Shown here piece after piece: positions 30,342-38,423 of a stretch of 64,000 bases of DNA. The DNA lies in the NCBI GenBank assembly GCA_015075175.1, contig JABTUV010000008.1, positions 172,588 through 236,587 of the forward strand, read 5' to 3'. The DNA is from a bacterium (GTDB lineage: Bacteria; Hinthialibacterota; Hinthialibacteria; H5-UNCL2). Every line of letters begins with the position of its first letter. Position 1 is the stretch's first letter. The notes below the pieces were generated by a model. It was not told the origin of the DNA. It ran no database searches and saw only the letters and a program-made list of their open reading frames with translations. The translations under genes were made by a program, and so were the position numbers.

Positions 30342-31690
30342 CGCAGCGCCTCCCACGCCCGAGCGGGCACGCCCGTCGTGGCCAGGCCCAGGATGGCGTA
30401 GAGCTCGAAATTGCCGCTGCGGTTGTCCTCGTAAACGATCATGGCCTCCCCGCGCGACGACAGCTTGATGGCCGGATGCTGCGCGCTGCCGGTCGTGCTC
30501 GTCAACTTGACCGCCTCACCCAACTGATCGCCGGAGAAGCGATAGGTGCAATAGAAGACGTTGTAAACGCGGTCGCGGTTGTCGCTCCAGACCAAATGCA
30601 CGGTCTCATCGGCGTCGACGGCCAGATCGGGATGCTGCGAAACCGCGCCGTCCATGGTAATGCGCCGGGAGTCGGTGAAGGTAGTGGCGCCGCCGATGAG
30701 TCGGGCCAGGTAGATTTCGCCGTTGCCGTGGCGGCGGTCGGTCCAGGCGGCGTAGAGATTGCCCAGCGGCGAACGCGCCAGCCGCGGCGGGTCCAGGTTG
30801 TTGCCGCCCGTCGTCACGAACTTGTCCAGGCTTTGTACTTCACCCGTCGCCGACAGCGTCATGGTCCAGAGGGGCGCGCTGGCGGCGAAGCCCTCCGTCC
30901 AGACCAGGTGCACAAGGCCGGCGGCGTCCTCGGCGATGGACGGTTGCCAGAACGAGCCGCGCCCGCTGCCCGATTGATACACCGTCTTGCGCATCTGGCT
31001 CATGGGACGGGACGCGAACTGGCCGGAGGCGTCGCTGGCGTGCGCGTAGATGTCACCCACGTTGTAATCGGCGAAGAAGTCCTGCCAAGCGATCCAGACG
31101 CGCCCGTCCGCGCCCAGCGCCATCTGCGGACTGTAACCGTTGTCGCCCTGATGCCCGGCGTCGGTGTGGGTGAAACGTTCGTCGGTCGGACTCCAGGTTC
31201 CGCCCGGGGGGCGGCGATCCAGGTAGATTTCATAATTGTCGATGAAGGTTCCCGCCTCGGTAGTATGGCGGGCGTCGTGCCAGGCGGCGACGACGGTTCC
31301 ATCGGGCCGCGCGCACAGCGACGGATGGCCGCCGCCGATCTCGCGCTGGTCGGGCAGGTAGCCGTTGTTGACGCGCTCCGGCGGACTCCAGGCGCCGGCC
31401 TCGTAGCGCGTGTAATAGATGCGGCTGGGTTCGTCAGGCGTGTTTACCAGCACGTTGGCGACCGCCGATTCGGGCCATTCAGTGTAGATGAGATGGAAGA
31501 CTCCGGAAGCGTCGCAGACCAGGTTTCCGCCCGGCGTGCGGGAGAGCCGGGTCTGGCTGGCGGAAGCCGTGATGGGACCGGCGGAGACGAAGCGGAACAC
31601 GGCGCTATGCGCGGTTGCGGCGGCCCAAAGGCAGCCCAGGGCGACGAGACGGCCCGGCCAGCGCGTGCCGGGTGGGAAAACAGCCGACAT
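30338..31690 (-). CDS. Secreted seven-repeat beta-propeller protein under B12 riboswitch
   Basis: 450 residues. Signal peptide ending near AATAHSA. About seven repeats end in a W-x-D-x-R-like motif followed by an aromatic strand: WHDARHTTEAG, WQDFFADYNVGDIY, WTEGFAASAPLW, WTDRRHGNGEIY, WSDNRDRVYNVFY, VYEDNRSGNFELY plus an N-terminal YTEWPES. This fits a sialidase/BNR-like seven-bladed propeller, but no catalytic Arg triad could be assigned, so glycosidase activity is not claimed. ATG 31690 has GGGAGG upstream. First gene after the riboswitch; a surface or ligand-binding role in corrinoid uptake is inference. Confidence 0.8.
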   Translation of the reverse strand: MSAVFPPGTRWPGRLVALGCLWAAATAHSAVFRFVSAGPITASASQTRLSRTPGGNLVCDASGVFHLIYTEWPESAVANVLVNTPDEPSRIYYTRYEAGAWSPPERVNNGYLPDQREIGGGHPSLCARPDGTVVAAWHDARHTTEAGTFIDNYEIYLDRRPPGGTWSPTDERFTHTDAGHQGDNGYSPQMALGADGRVWIAWQDFFADYNVGDIYAHASDASGQFASRPMSQMRKTVYQSGSGRGSFWQPSIAEDAAGLVHLVWTEGFAASAPLWTMTLSATGEVQSLDKFVTTGGNNLDPPRLARSPLGNLYAAWTDRRHGNGEIYLARLIGGATTFTDSRRITMDGAVSQHPDLAVDADETVHLVWSDNRDRVYNVFYCTYRFSGDQLGEAVKLTSTTGSAQHPAIKLSSRGEAMIVYEDNRSGNFELYAILGLATTGVPARAWEALR

Positions 31691-31780
31691 GAAAAACCTC
31701 CCGCTCCGCGCCGGGGGAAGGGGAGGCGTTGTCAGCGACCCCGCTTCCCAAGCGCGAAGAAGCGATGTTTTGGGTGCGCG

Positions 31781-31940
31781 CAAGAGGCAGGTCTTCTGGC
31801 TTCCGGATCATCCTGGCCCGCTCCTTCCCGTTCGCCGCGGCGAACAGTGGATGCGTGCGGGTTTGTCCCCGGTTACAGCGGCGGCTCCGCACCGGACTTG
31901 CACCGGTTTCCCTGTTGGTCCCAGGGGGAACCTCTGCGCG
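31781..31940 (-). promoter_or_regulatory. Cobalamin riboswitch
   Basis: On the minus strand the core reads CCGGTGCAAGTCCGGTGCGG, then GAGCCGCCGCTGTAACCGG, and ends with the B12 box AGCCAGAAGACCTGCC. These are the conserved blocks of the AdoCbl riboswitch in the right order. Between it and the first gene, CGCTTC/GAAGCG can pair as part of an expression platform. High cobalamin should switch off the downstream operon. Confidence 0.97.
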
Positions 31941-31952
31941 ATATGTATATGT

Positions 31953-31981
31953 ATTATGGGTCGAGAGCGGGATCATGTCAA
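31953..31981 (-). promoter_or_regulatory. Sigma-70 promoter of the B12 operon
   Basis: Minus strand TTGACA (31981-31976), 17-nt spacer, CATAAT (31958-31953): near-consensus, just upstream of the riboswitch. Confidence 0.8.
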
Positions 31982-32077
31982 GGCGCATGGCAACTGAGGG
32001 TGCAGCCGTAAAGATCTAAGGCTGCAAGCCGCGCGGCACTGTTCCGGCCGGTCGTGGCGGCTCCGGTGGAATTGAGC

Positions 32078-32262
32078 TGTCATTTCGACGATAGCAGCCT
32101 GTCATTTCAACCGAACCATTCTGTCATTTCGACCGAAGCAATCTGTCATTTCGACCGAAGCAATCTGTCATTTCGACCGAAGGGAGAAATCTTTCCCGCC
32201 GTTACCGCGGGTCGGGTGCGAGGCAGAAGATTTCTCCCTTCGGTCGAAATGACAGCTACGCC
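32078..32262. repeat. TGTCATTTCGACC repeat cluster with 28-bp inverted arms
   Basis: Several direct units of about 22 nt (CTGTCATTTCGACCGAAGCA) followed by a full element: arm 32165-32192 and its perfect 28-nt reverse complement 32228-32255 around a 35-nt spacer. The same element with nearly the same spacer recurs at 60252-60346. The 32000-32471 gap has no gene. Confidence 0.9.
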
Positions 32263-32471
32263 GCCAAGTGTAAGAAACCGCATCCGCACCCGGCAAGCGA
32301 GGTAGCGCCGGCGTCCCGCCGGCGTTTCGCGAATAAATTCCGCGCCCGCGTTATTTTTGATAAACTCGAACGTATTTCCGGCGAAACCTTCTGGAGAAAG
32401 GCTTTCCATTCTCCCTCCCAACCGGCGCCGGGCGCGCGCGAGGGAATCCACGTTGCGACGGCGGGCGAACC

Positions 32472-33137
32472 ATGTCCCTGCGGCGGACGATTGCGGCGGT
32501 CTTGGGCGCGTGGCTCATCTGCTCGAGTATGAGTTGGGCGGGGGTGCGGCGGACCTGAGAACGTCCCCGAGTCGATGCGGGCGGAGGCCGTCGCGCTGGT
32601 GCGGGCGGTCGTCGTCAGCCATTTCGAGCACGGGCCGCGGGTGGAGGCGGTTCCAAGTCGGCCACGCTCTCGGCCGCTTGGAAGGACCTGCCGCGCACCG
32701 GCCTCTTCGTCACCCTGGTGCGAGACCGGCGCGTACGCGGCTGCATGGGCGCGCTGCATCCCCGCGAGCCGGACTGGCGAACCGAAATCGTCCGCCATGC
32801 CCTTGGCGCGCTCTCGCAGGATACGCGCTTTCCCATTGTCGATAGGGGCGAATCGGACCGATTCATTGTGATTGTCTCCTTGGTGGGCGAAACCCGCCCG
32901 CTGGCGCGGCTGGCGGACCTGGACCCCTGGTCGGAAGGGCTTCTGGTCGAAGCGGACGAGCGCTCCGCCGTGCTTTTGCCCGGCGAGGCCAAGACCGCGC
33001 GCTGGGAGTTCAGCCAGGCCTGCCGCCTGGCCGGCATCGACCCCGCGGCGCCCCATAGCATGACTCGATTCTCGACTACCACGTGGATTGGATATCCGGA
33101 GATCGCCGGCGCATCAGAGGAAAGGTCGTCACCATGA
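32472..33137 (+). pseudogene. Secreted AMMECR1-domain protein (frameshifted)
   Basis: The N-terminus MSLRRTIAAVLGAWLICSSMSWA is a signal peptide. Other frames then give ESMRAEAVALVRAVVVSHF, LSAAWKDLPRTGLFVTL and VRGCMGALHP, the last being the LRGCIG-type signature of AMMECR1, followed by HALGALSQDTRFP, GLLVEADERSAVLLPG and EFSQACRLAGI. At least two indels (near 32555 and 32655) are needed. The stop overlaps the alpha-2-macroglobulin ATG by 4 nt, so the two are co-transcribed. AMMECR1 proteins are usually cytosolic; an exported one is unusual. Confidence 0.75.
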
Positions 33138-36100
33138 AGAGACTATCGGTCTTGGGTTTGGTTTGGGCTCTGAGCATGTGCCCTGCCTTCGCCTTGCGCG
33201 TGCTGGAGGGGCGCGTCCTCTGCGGCGACGAGCCGGTGGTGGGAGCGCGGCTGGAACTCTTGCGCTGGGACGCGCAGAGTCCGGTCGTGGCCGAGAGCGA
33301 GCGGGGCGGCGCCTTCCGCTTTTTCGACGTGTCTTCCGGCAACTACCGCCTGACCGCCAACGCGCCCGGCTGCGCGCTGTATGAACTGGCCTACCTGCGA
33401 GTGGGCGACGAGCAGGAGAAGATGACGCTGCGGTTGGTCCTGTCGCCGGAGGCGATCTTTTCCGGCACGGCTACCGACCACTTGACCGGCGAGCCGCTGG
33501 CGGATGCGTGGATCGAGTTGTCGGAGGGCGGCCCCGAGCGCCGGGTGCGGACCGACGCGGCCGGCGCCTTCCACCTGACCCAACTCTATCCCGGCGTCTA
33601 TCGCCTCTCGGCGACGGGGCCGGAGCGCGTGCCGTACGTGCGCCAGGGCTTTCGCCTGGAGGGCGGCAGGGAGGCCACCGCGACCCTCCCCCTTTTCCGC
33701 GCCGGCAGCCTGGAAGGCCGTCTGGTCTTTCCCGAGGGCGAAGCCGGCTCCTTTCCCGGCTTGCGCCTGGAGCTGCAAGGCCCCGCCGCACGCTGGGCCG
33801 TCAGCGACCGCCTGGGCCGCTTCAAGTTCGACGGACTGCCCCCGGGCCGCTATCGCATGACGGTCAAGAACGCCGGGTTCTTCGAGACCTCGCTGGACCC
33901 ATTGCAGCTGGAGGAAGGCGAAAAGAAGGCCGAACTGGAGCTGCGCCTGTCGCCTCATGCGCCGTCCTTTAACGTCTTCACCCAGAACCAGATGGTCCTG
34001 CCGGAGCGGCCGTTCGAGATACCCCTGCGGGCGTTTCGCACTCCGCGCATCGAGCAGCGCTGGTACGCCCTCTCCGCGCGTCGCTTCTTCGACCGCTTGG
34101 ACGATCCGCGCGACCCCGCCGCCTGGAACATCGACGGCGCCTCGCCCGACAAGCTCTGGATGAAGGAGATCAAGTACGCCCGTCCCTACACGTGGGTGGA
34201 CGAGCGCATCTCGATGCGCGGGCAACCGGCGGGGCTGTACGTGCTGGAGAGCGCCGCCGGCGGCGCTACCGACCGGCTCATGATCGTGGCGACCGAGCTG
34301 GGCCTCGTCGCTAAGAGCAGTCCGGCCGGCATCCTGATCTATGCCGTGGATCTGTCCACGGGCCGCAAGCGGGCCGGAGTGCCGGTGCGACTCGTGCGTG
34401 CGGGCGCGCTCGTGGCCGAGGCGACCAGCGACGCCGACGGCCTTGTCGTGTTCCCCGTGAAGCCCATCGCCGGTATGCGGGCGATTGCGCTCTCCGGCCC
34501 GCACTTCGCCTCCGTGGACGCCGTCTTCGGCCAGGAGGCGCCCAAGGAGTCGGGCCGCGTTTACGTGTATACCGAGCGTCCCATCTACCGTCCCGGCCAG
34601 ACGCTCTACTGGAAGGCCGTGATCCGCGCCATGCGCTCCGACTCCGGCGGCCCCGAGGACCGCTACCTGCCGCCGGCGACCGGCGAGGCGCGCTACAAGA
34701 TCGAAGACAGCCGCAACCAAACGGTCGCCGAAGGGACCGTCCCCCTCAACGCGATGGGTTCCACCTCGGGACTCTTTCGCTTGGGCGAGGAGGCGCCGCT
34801 GGGTACCTACCGGATTAGCGTGTCCGACGGCCGCTTCTCGGGCCAGGCCGTATTCGAGGTCGAGGAGTATCGCAAGCCCGAGTATCTGCTGACCGTGGAT
34901 GCCGACCGGCCGTACAGCCTGGGCGGGGAGTCGATCAGGTTTCGCCTCCATGCCATGTACTTCTTCGGATCACCGCTGGCGGGCGTGCCGGTGCGGTACA
35001 ATCTTTATTCTTCCGAGTATGCGTGGGGCGGATACGGAGAGCTTCTGGAGTCGGGCAATCTGAAGACCGACGGGGAGGGGCGGGCGATGCTGGATTTCGT
35101 CCCGCCCGCAGCCGCGGGGACGCGCTGGCTCACCTTGGAGGTCACGCTGGAGGACGCCTCGGGCCGGCAGGTGCGGGCGGAGCATCGCGTGCGCGTGGTG
35201 GAGGGCGAGTTCACGCTCTCCTTGACGGTGGATCAGCGGGTCGTGCGCGCGGGGATGCCGGTGGTACTGCGGCTGCGCGCACGCGACCACGCCGGGCAAC
35301 CTCGCGCCGCCCGGGTCGCGCTGGAGATCACGCGCTGGAAGTACGATCCGCGCGTCGGCGACCGGCAGCGCGAGGTCGTCGCCGACGAATTCCTGACGGT
35401 TCCCGAGTCGGGCGAAACCAGCTACCTTTACACGCCGCGGCAGGGAGGAAGACTGGAAATCACCGCGCTGGCGACCGATTCGCGCGGCCATGCCATCCGC
35501 GACGTGCTCTACCTGTGGGTCCAGTCGGACGAGGAGGAACCGGTGCGGGCGGACAGCGCCTTTGCGCTCACGCTGGGTAAGGAGGACTGGAAGCCGGGCG
35601 AAACGCTGCGCGCGGTCGTCCTGGCGCGCGCGCCCGACGGCGACGTGCTCTTTACCCTGGAGCGGGAGCAGGTGGTCGAGCGGCGCATGGTCCGCTTGAA
35701 GGGCGGTGTGGCCATGCTGGAACTGCCGGTGACCGAGGCGCTGGCGCCCGGCTGCCGCCTCGCCGCCACGCTCATGCGCGGCCTGTCGTTCTACAGCGCC
35801 GCCGAAAACATCAAGGTGCAGGGGCGCCTGCAGCGGTTGAGCGTGGAACTCTCCTTCGACCGGCCCGAGTATCAGCCGGGCGAGCGGATGCGCCTCTCGC
35901 TCCTTACGCTGGACGCCGAGGGCCGGCCGGTCGCCGCCGAATGCTCCGTGGGGCTGGTGGACGAGGCCATTTACTCGCTCGCCCAGCCCCGGGAGGAGCC
36001 GATTCACGAGTTCTTCTACGGCCACTTCGTGCACCTGGTGCGCACGCAGCGCAGTTTTCCGCCGCAGTACCTGGGCGGTGCGGACAAGGGGCCCGGCGCC

Positions 36101-38230
36101 GGCCTGCGCATCCGGCGGGACTTCCGCGACACCGCCTTCTGGTCCGCGGTCGTGACGACCGACGTGTACGGCCGGGCCGTGGTCGAAATCCCCCTGCCCG
36201 ACAACCTGACCACCTGGCGGGCGACCGCGCGCGCGCACACCGTCCGCACGGAGGTGGGCGAGGCCATCGCCAAGACCGTGGTGCGCAAGCCGGTCGTGGC
36301 CCGTCTGGTCCTGCCGCGCTTTCTTGTCGAGGGAGATCGCGCGGTCGTGTCCGGCATCGTCCATAACTACGCTGAGGCCGATCAGGAGCTGGACGTGGAG
36401 CTGTCGGTGGCAGGCGCCCGGCTCTCGGGTCGGGCGCGGCAATCGGCCAGGATTGCCAAAGGCGGCATGGCGCGGTTCACTTGGCCGGTCGTGGCGGAGA
36501 CGGTGGGCGCGGCGACCTTCACGCTCTCCGCGCGCGGGCGGCTGGCCGGCGATGGGATGGAGCTGGCCATTCCGGTGCAAGCTTACGGCCTGCCGCGCGC
36601 CATCTACCTGGCCGGCGAGCTGGACCGGAAGGATGCGGCCACGCTGGACTTCCGCCTGCCCAAAGAAGCGCGCAGCGAGGGCCGACGCCTGCGCCTGGAC
36701 CTCTCCCCTACGCTCCTCTCCGGCGCCTGGGGCAGTCTCCAGTATCTGGCCGGTTATCCCTACGGGTGCGTCGAGCAGACCCTGTCGCGCTTTGTCCCCA
36801 CGGTGGTCCTCAAGCGCGCCCAGAAGCCGCTCGGATTCGACCTGCCCTTCGCGGACGAGGAGATCGACCGCATGGTCGCCGCCGGCCTCTTGCGGTTGTA
36901 TGACTTTCAGCGCGCGGAGGGCGGCTGGGGATGGTGGAAGACCGACCCGGTCGATCCCATGATGACCGCCTCTGCGGTAGACGGGCTGCGGCTGTGCCGC
37001 GAGGCGGGCTACGCCGTGTCGCCCGAGGTCCTCGCCAAGGGGGTGGCGTCGCTGCGCTTCCAGCTGCAGTCGCTGGACGACATCGACCGGATCGCGGTGG
37101 TGATGCTGGCCATCGCGGAGGCGGAGAGTTTTGCGGCGACCGGCGAGGTGGGAAGCGCGACGCCGCTGGAGCCGCGTCCGCCGCTTTACGGGACGAGCGA
37201 CCTGCGGCGCACCGCGCTGTGGGCGTTCGGGCAGCGGCAGGCTCTGTCGCCGGCGGGGCGGGCTGCGCTTCTGGCTACCCTGGCCGGTTATGGCTTGACG
37301 CAAGAAGCGCAGCTCCTGGCGCGTGAGACCGCCAGGGACGCGGTGGAAACGTCCAACCACGTCTATTGGACCGGTCGCGCCGACCACCCGTGGCTGGACG
37401 ACAGCGTGGACGCGACCGCCCGGATGCTGTCGGCGCGGCTGGCGTGCGATCCGCATGACGCCCTGAATGCCAAGGCGGCGCGATGGCTTTTGGCGCAGCG
37501 GGAGGGCGAGCGGTGGAGTACCACGCGCCAGGCGGCTTCGGCGCTGCTGGCGTTGGCCCGATTCGCCGAGCGGCAGGGCGGCGGGGAGCGGCCGGAGGGC
37601 GTGCGGCTTTCCGGCCTGCCGCCCGCGCCCAAGAGCGTCGCCTTCCCCGCCGACGGGCGCGCGGGGCTGTCGTTCCTCGTCCAGGGGCGTCCCCTGGAAA
37701 AGGACCGCCTGCGAGTGAAGCTGGAGCGCCTTGGCGGTGGGACCGCATATTACGGCGCCCGACTCGACTATCTCGTGAGCGGCGACAAGTTGACGGGATG
37801 GTCGCGCGGACTGTCGCTTTCCCGCTCCGCGCTGCTCGTCAGCGAACGTCTGGAGGGGCGCGAGCTGAAACTGGAAACCGAACCGCGTCCTGAACGGTTG
37901 GCCGCGGGCGACCGCATACTCGTGCAGTTGGAGCTGACGGTGGAGCAGCCGGTCTCGTACCTCATGGTCGAATCCCCCATGCCCGCCGGCTTCGAGTGGA
38001 GTCCGGGTAAGCTGGAGACGCCGGGTTGGGGGCATCACGAAGTGCGCGACGAGAGAGTCGTGTTCTTCTTCTATTCGCTGGCGCCCGGAAGGCACAAGAT
38101 CGCCTACACGCTGCGCGCGGAGATGGAGGGCGAGTTCATCTGGCTGCCGGCGCGGGCCTATCCGATGTACACGCCGGAGGTTTTCGGGGAGAGCGACGGG
38201 GATCGGTTGAGGGTCGGCCCCCGCTCTTAA
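33134..38230 (+). CDS. Bacterial alpha-2-macroglobulin with thioester
   Basis: 1698 residues in one open frame. Signal peptide MKRLSVLGLVWALSMCPAFA with no lipobox. About 20-290 are three or four carboxypeptidase-regulatory-like beta domains (RVLEGRVLCGDEPVVGARLEL, IFSGTATDHLTGEPL); then macroglobulin domains with YTERPIYRPGQTLYWKAVIR and the VFEVEEYRKPEYLL block; ANA-region LPDNLTTWRATARAHT; the thioester motif PYGCVEQTLSRF with Cys1212 and Gln1215; an alpha/alpha barrel and a receptor-binding-like C-terminus. It would trap proteases in the periplasm or outside. The usual partner PbpC is absent; the AMMECR1-like gene takes its place. Confidence 0.93.
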   Translation: MKRLSVLGLVWALSMCPAFALRVLEGRVLCGDEPVVGARLELLRWDAQSPVVAESERGGAFRFFDVSSGNYRLTANAPGCALYELAYLRVGDEQEKMTLRLVLSPEAIFSGTATDHLTGEPLADAWIELSEGGPERRVRTDAAGAFHLTQLYPGVYRLSATGPERVPYVRQGFRLEGGREATATLPLFRAGSLEGRLVFPEGEAGSFPGLRLELQGPAARWAVSDRLGRFKFDGLPPGRYRMTVKNAGFFETSLDPLQLEEGEKKAELELRLSPHAPSFNVFTQNQMVLPERPFEIPLRAFRTPRIEQRWYALSARRFFDRLDDPRDPAAWNIDGASPDKLWMKEIKYARPYTWVDERISMRGQPAGLYVLESAAGGATDRLMIVATELGLVAKSSPAGILIYAVDLSTGRKRAGVPVRLVRAGALVAEATSDADGLVVFPVKPIAGMRAIALSGPHFASVDAVFGQEAPKESGRVYVYTERPIYRPGQTLYWKAVIRAMRSDSGGPEDRYLPPATGEARYKIEDSRNQTVAEGTVPLNAMGSTSGLFRLGEEAPLGTYRISVSDGRFSGQAVFEVEEYRKPEYLLTVDADRPYSLGGESIRFRLHAMYFFGSPLAGVPVRYNLYSSEYAWGGYGELLESGNLKTDGEGRAMLDFVPPAAAGTRWLTLEVTLEDASGRQVRAEHRVRVVEGEFTLSLTVDQRVVRAGMPVVLRLRARDHAGQPRAARVALEITRWKYDPRVGDRQREVVADEFLTVPESGETSYLYTPRQGGRLEITALATDSRGHAIRDVLYLWVQSDEEEPVRADSAFALTLGKEDWKPGETLRAVVLARAPDGDVLFTLEREQVVERRMVRLKGGVAMLELPVTEALAPGCRLAATLMRGLSFYSAAENIKVQGRLQRLSVELSFDRPEYQPGERMRLSLLTLDAEGRPVAAECSVGLVDEAIYSLAQPREEPIHEFFYGHFVHLVRTQRSFPPQYLGGADKGPGAGLRIRRDFRDTAFWSAVVTTDVYGRAVVEIPLPDNLTTWRATARAHTVRTEVGEAIAKTVVRKPVVARLVLPRFLVEGDRAVVSGIVHNYAEADQELDVELSVAGARLSGRARQSARIAKGGMARFTWPVVAETVGAATFTLSARGRLAGDGMELAIPVQAYGLPRAIYLAGELDRKDAATLDFRLPKEARSEGRRLRLDLSPTLLSGAWGSLQYLAGYPYGCVEQTLSRFVPTVVLKRAQKPLGFDLPFADEEIDRMVAAGLLRLYDFQRAEGGWGWWKTDPVDPMMTASAVDGLRLCREAGYAVSPEVLAKGVASLRFQLQSLDDIDRIAVVMLAIAEAESFAATGEVGSATPLEPRPPLYGTSDLRRTALWAFGQRQALSPAGRAALLATLAGYGLTQEAQLLARETARDAVETSNHVYWTGRADHPWLDDSVDATARMLSARLACDPHDALNAKAARWLLAQREGERWSTTRQAASALLALARFAERQGGGERPEGVRLSGLPPAPKSVAFPADGRAGLSFLVQGRPLEKDRLRVKLERLGGGTAYYGARLDYLVSGDKLTGWSRGLSLSRSALLVSERLEGRELKLETEPRPERLAAGDRILVQLELTVEQPVSYLMVESPMPAGFEWSPGKLETPGWGHHEVRDERVVFFFYSLAPGRHKIAYTLRAEMEGEFIWLPARAYPMYTPEVFGESDGDRLRVGPRS

Positions 38231-38286
38231 TCTTAATCTTAATCTTGATCTTGATCTTAATCTTGCTCGTAATCTTGCTCGTAATC
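38226..38286. repeat. Six-nt tandem repeat after the macroglobulin gene
   Basis: About ten units of TCTTAA/TCTTGA/TCTTGC-TCGTAA type directly after the stop codon (the stop TAA lies in the first unit). AT-rich against a GC-rich background. Confidence 0.85.
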
Positions 38287-38335
38287 GAGCGCGAGCAGCG
38301 CAACATCGTCTCAGTCTGCGCGCGGTCTTATGTAA

Positions 38336-38411
38336 AGTGCGGCAGCTTGCTGCCGCGTGGATGCACCCGGCCCGCTCGGGCCTCACGCACGCGGCAGCAA
38401 GCTGCCGCACT
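38336..38411. terminator. 24-bp perfect inverted repeat between convergent genes
   Basis: 38336-38359 and 38388-38411 are exact reverse complements (AGTGCGGCAGCTTGCTGCCG...), each arm itself containing GGCAGCTTGCTGCC. No T-run, so a Rho-independent stop is not certain; it sits where a bidirectional terminator would be expected. Confidence 0.6.
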
Positions 38412-38423
38412 CCACATGACCTG

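Noticed and set aside
30338..31690. Calling the propeller a sialidase
   Set aside because: Repeats fit a propeller but the catalytic residues of sialidases could not be placed.
34970..38410. 1146-codon minus-strand open frame opposite the macroglobulin gene
   Set aside because: Low-complexity composition, no motif, and it covers the thioester region of a well-supported plus-strand gene.
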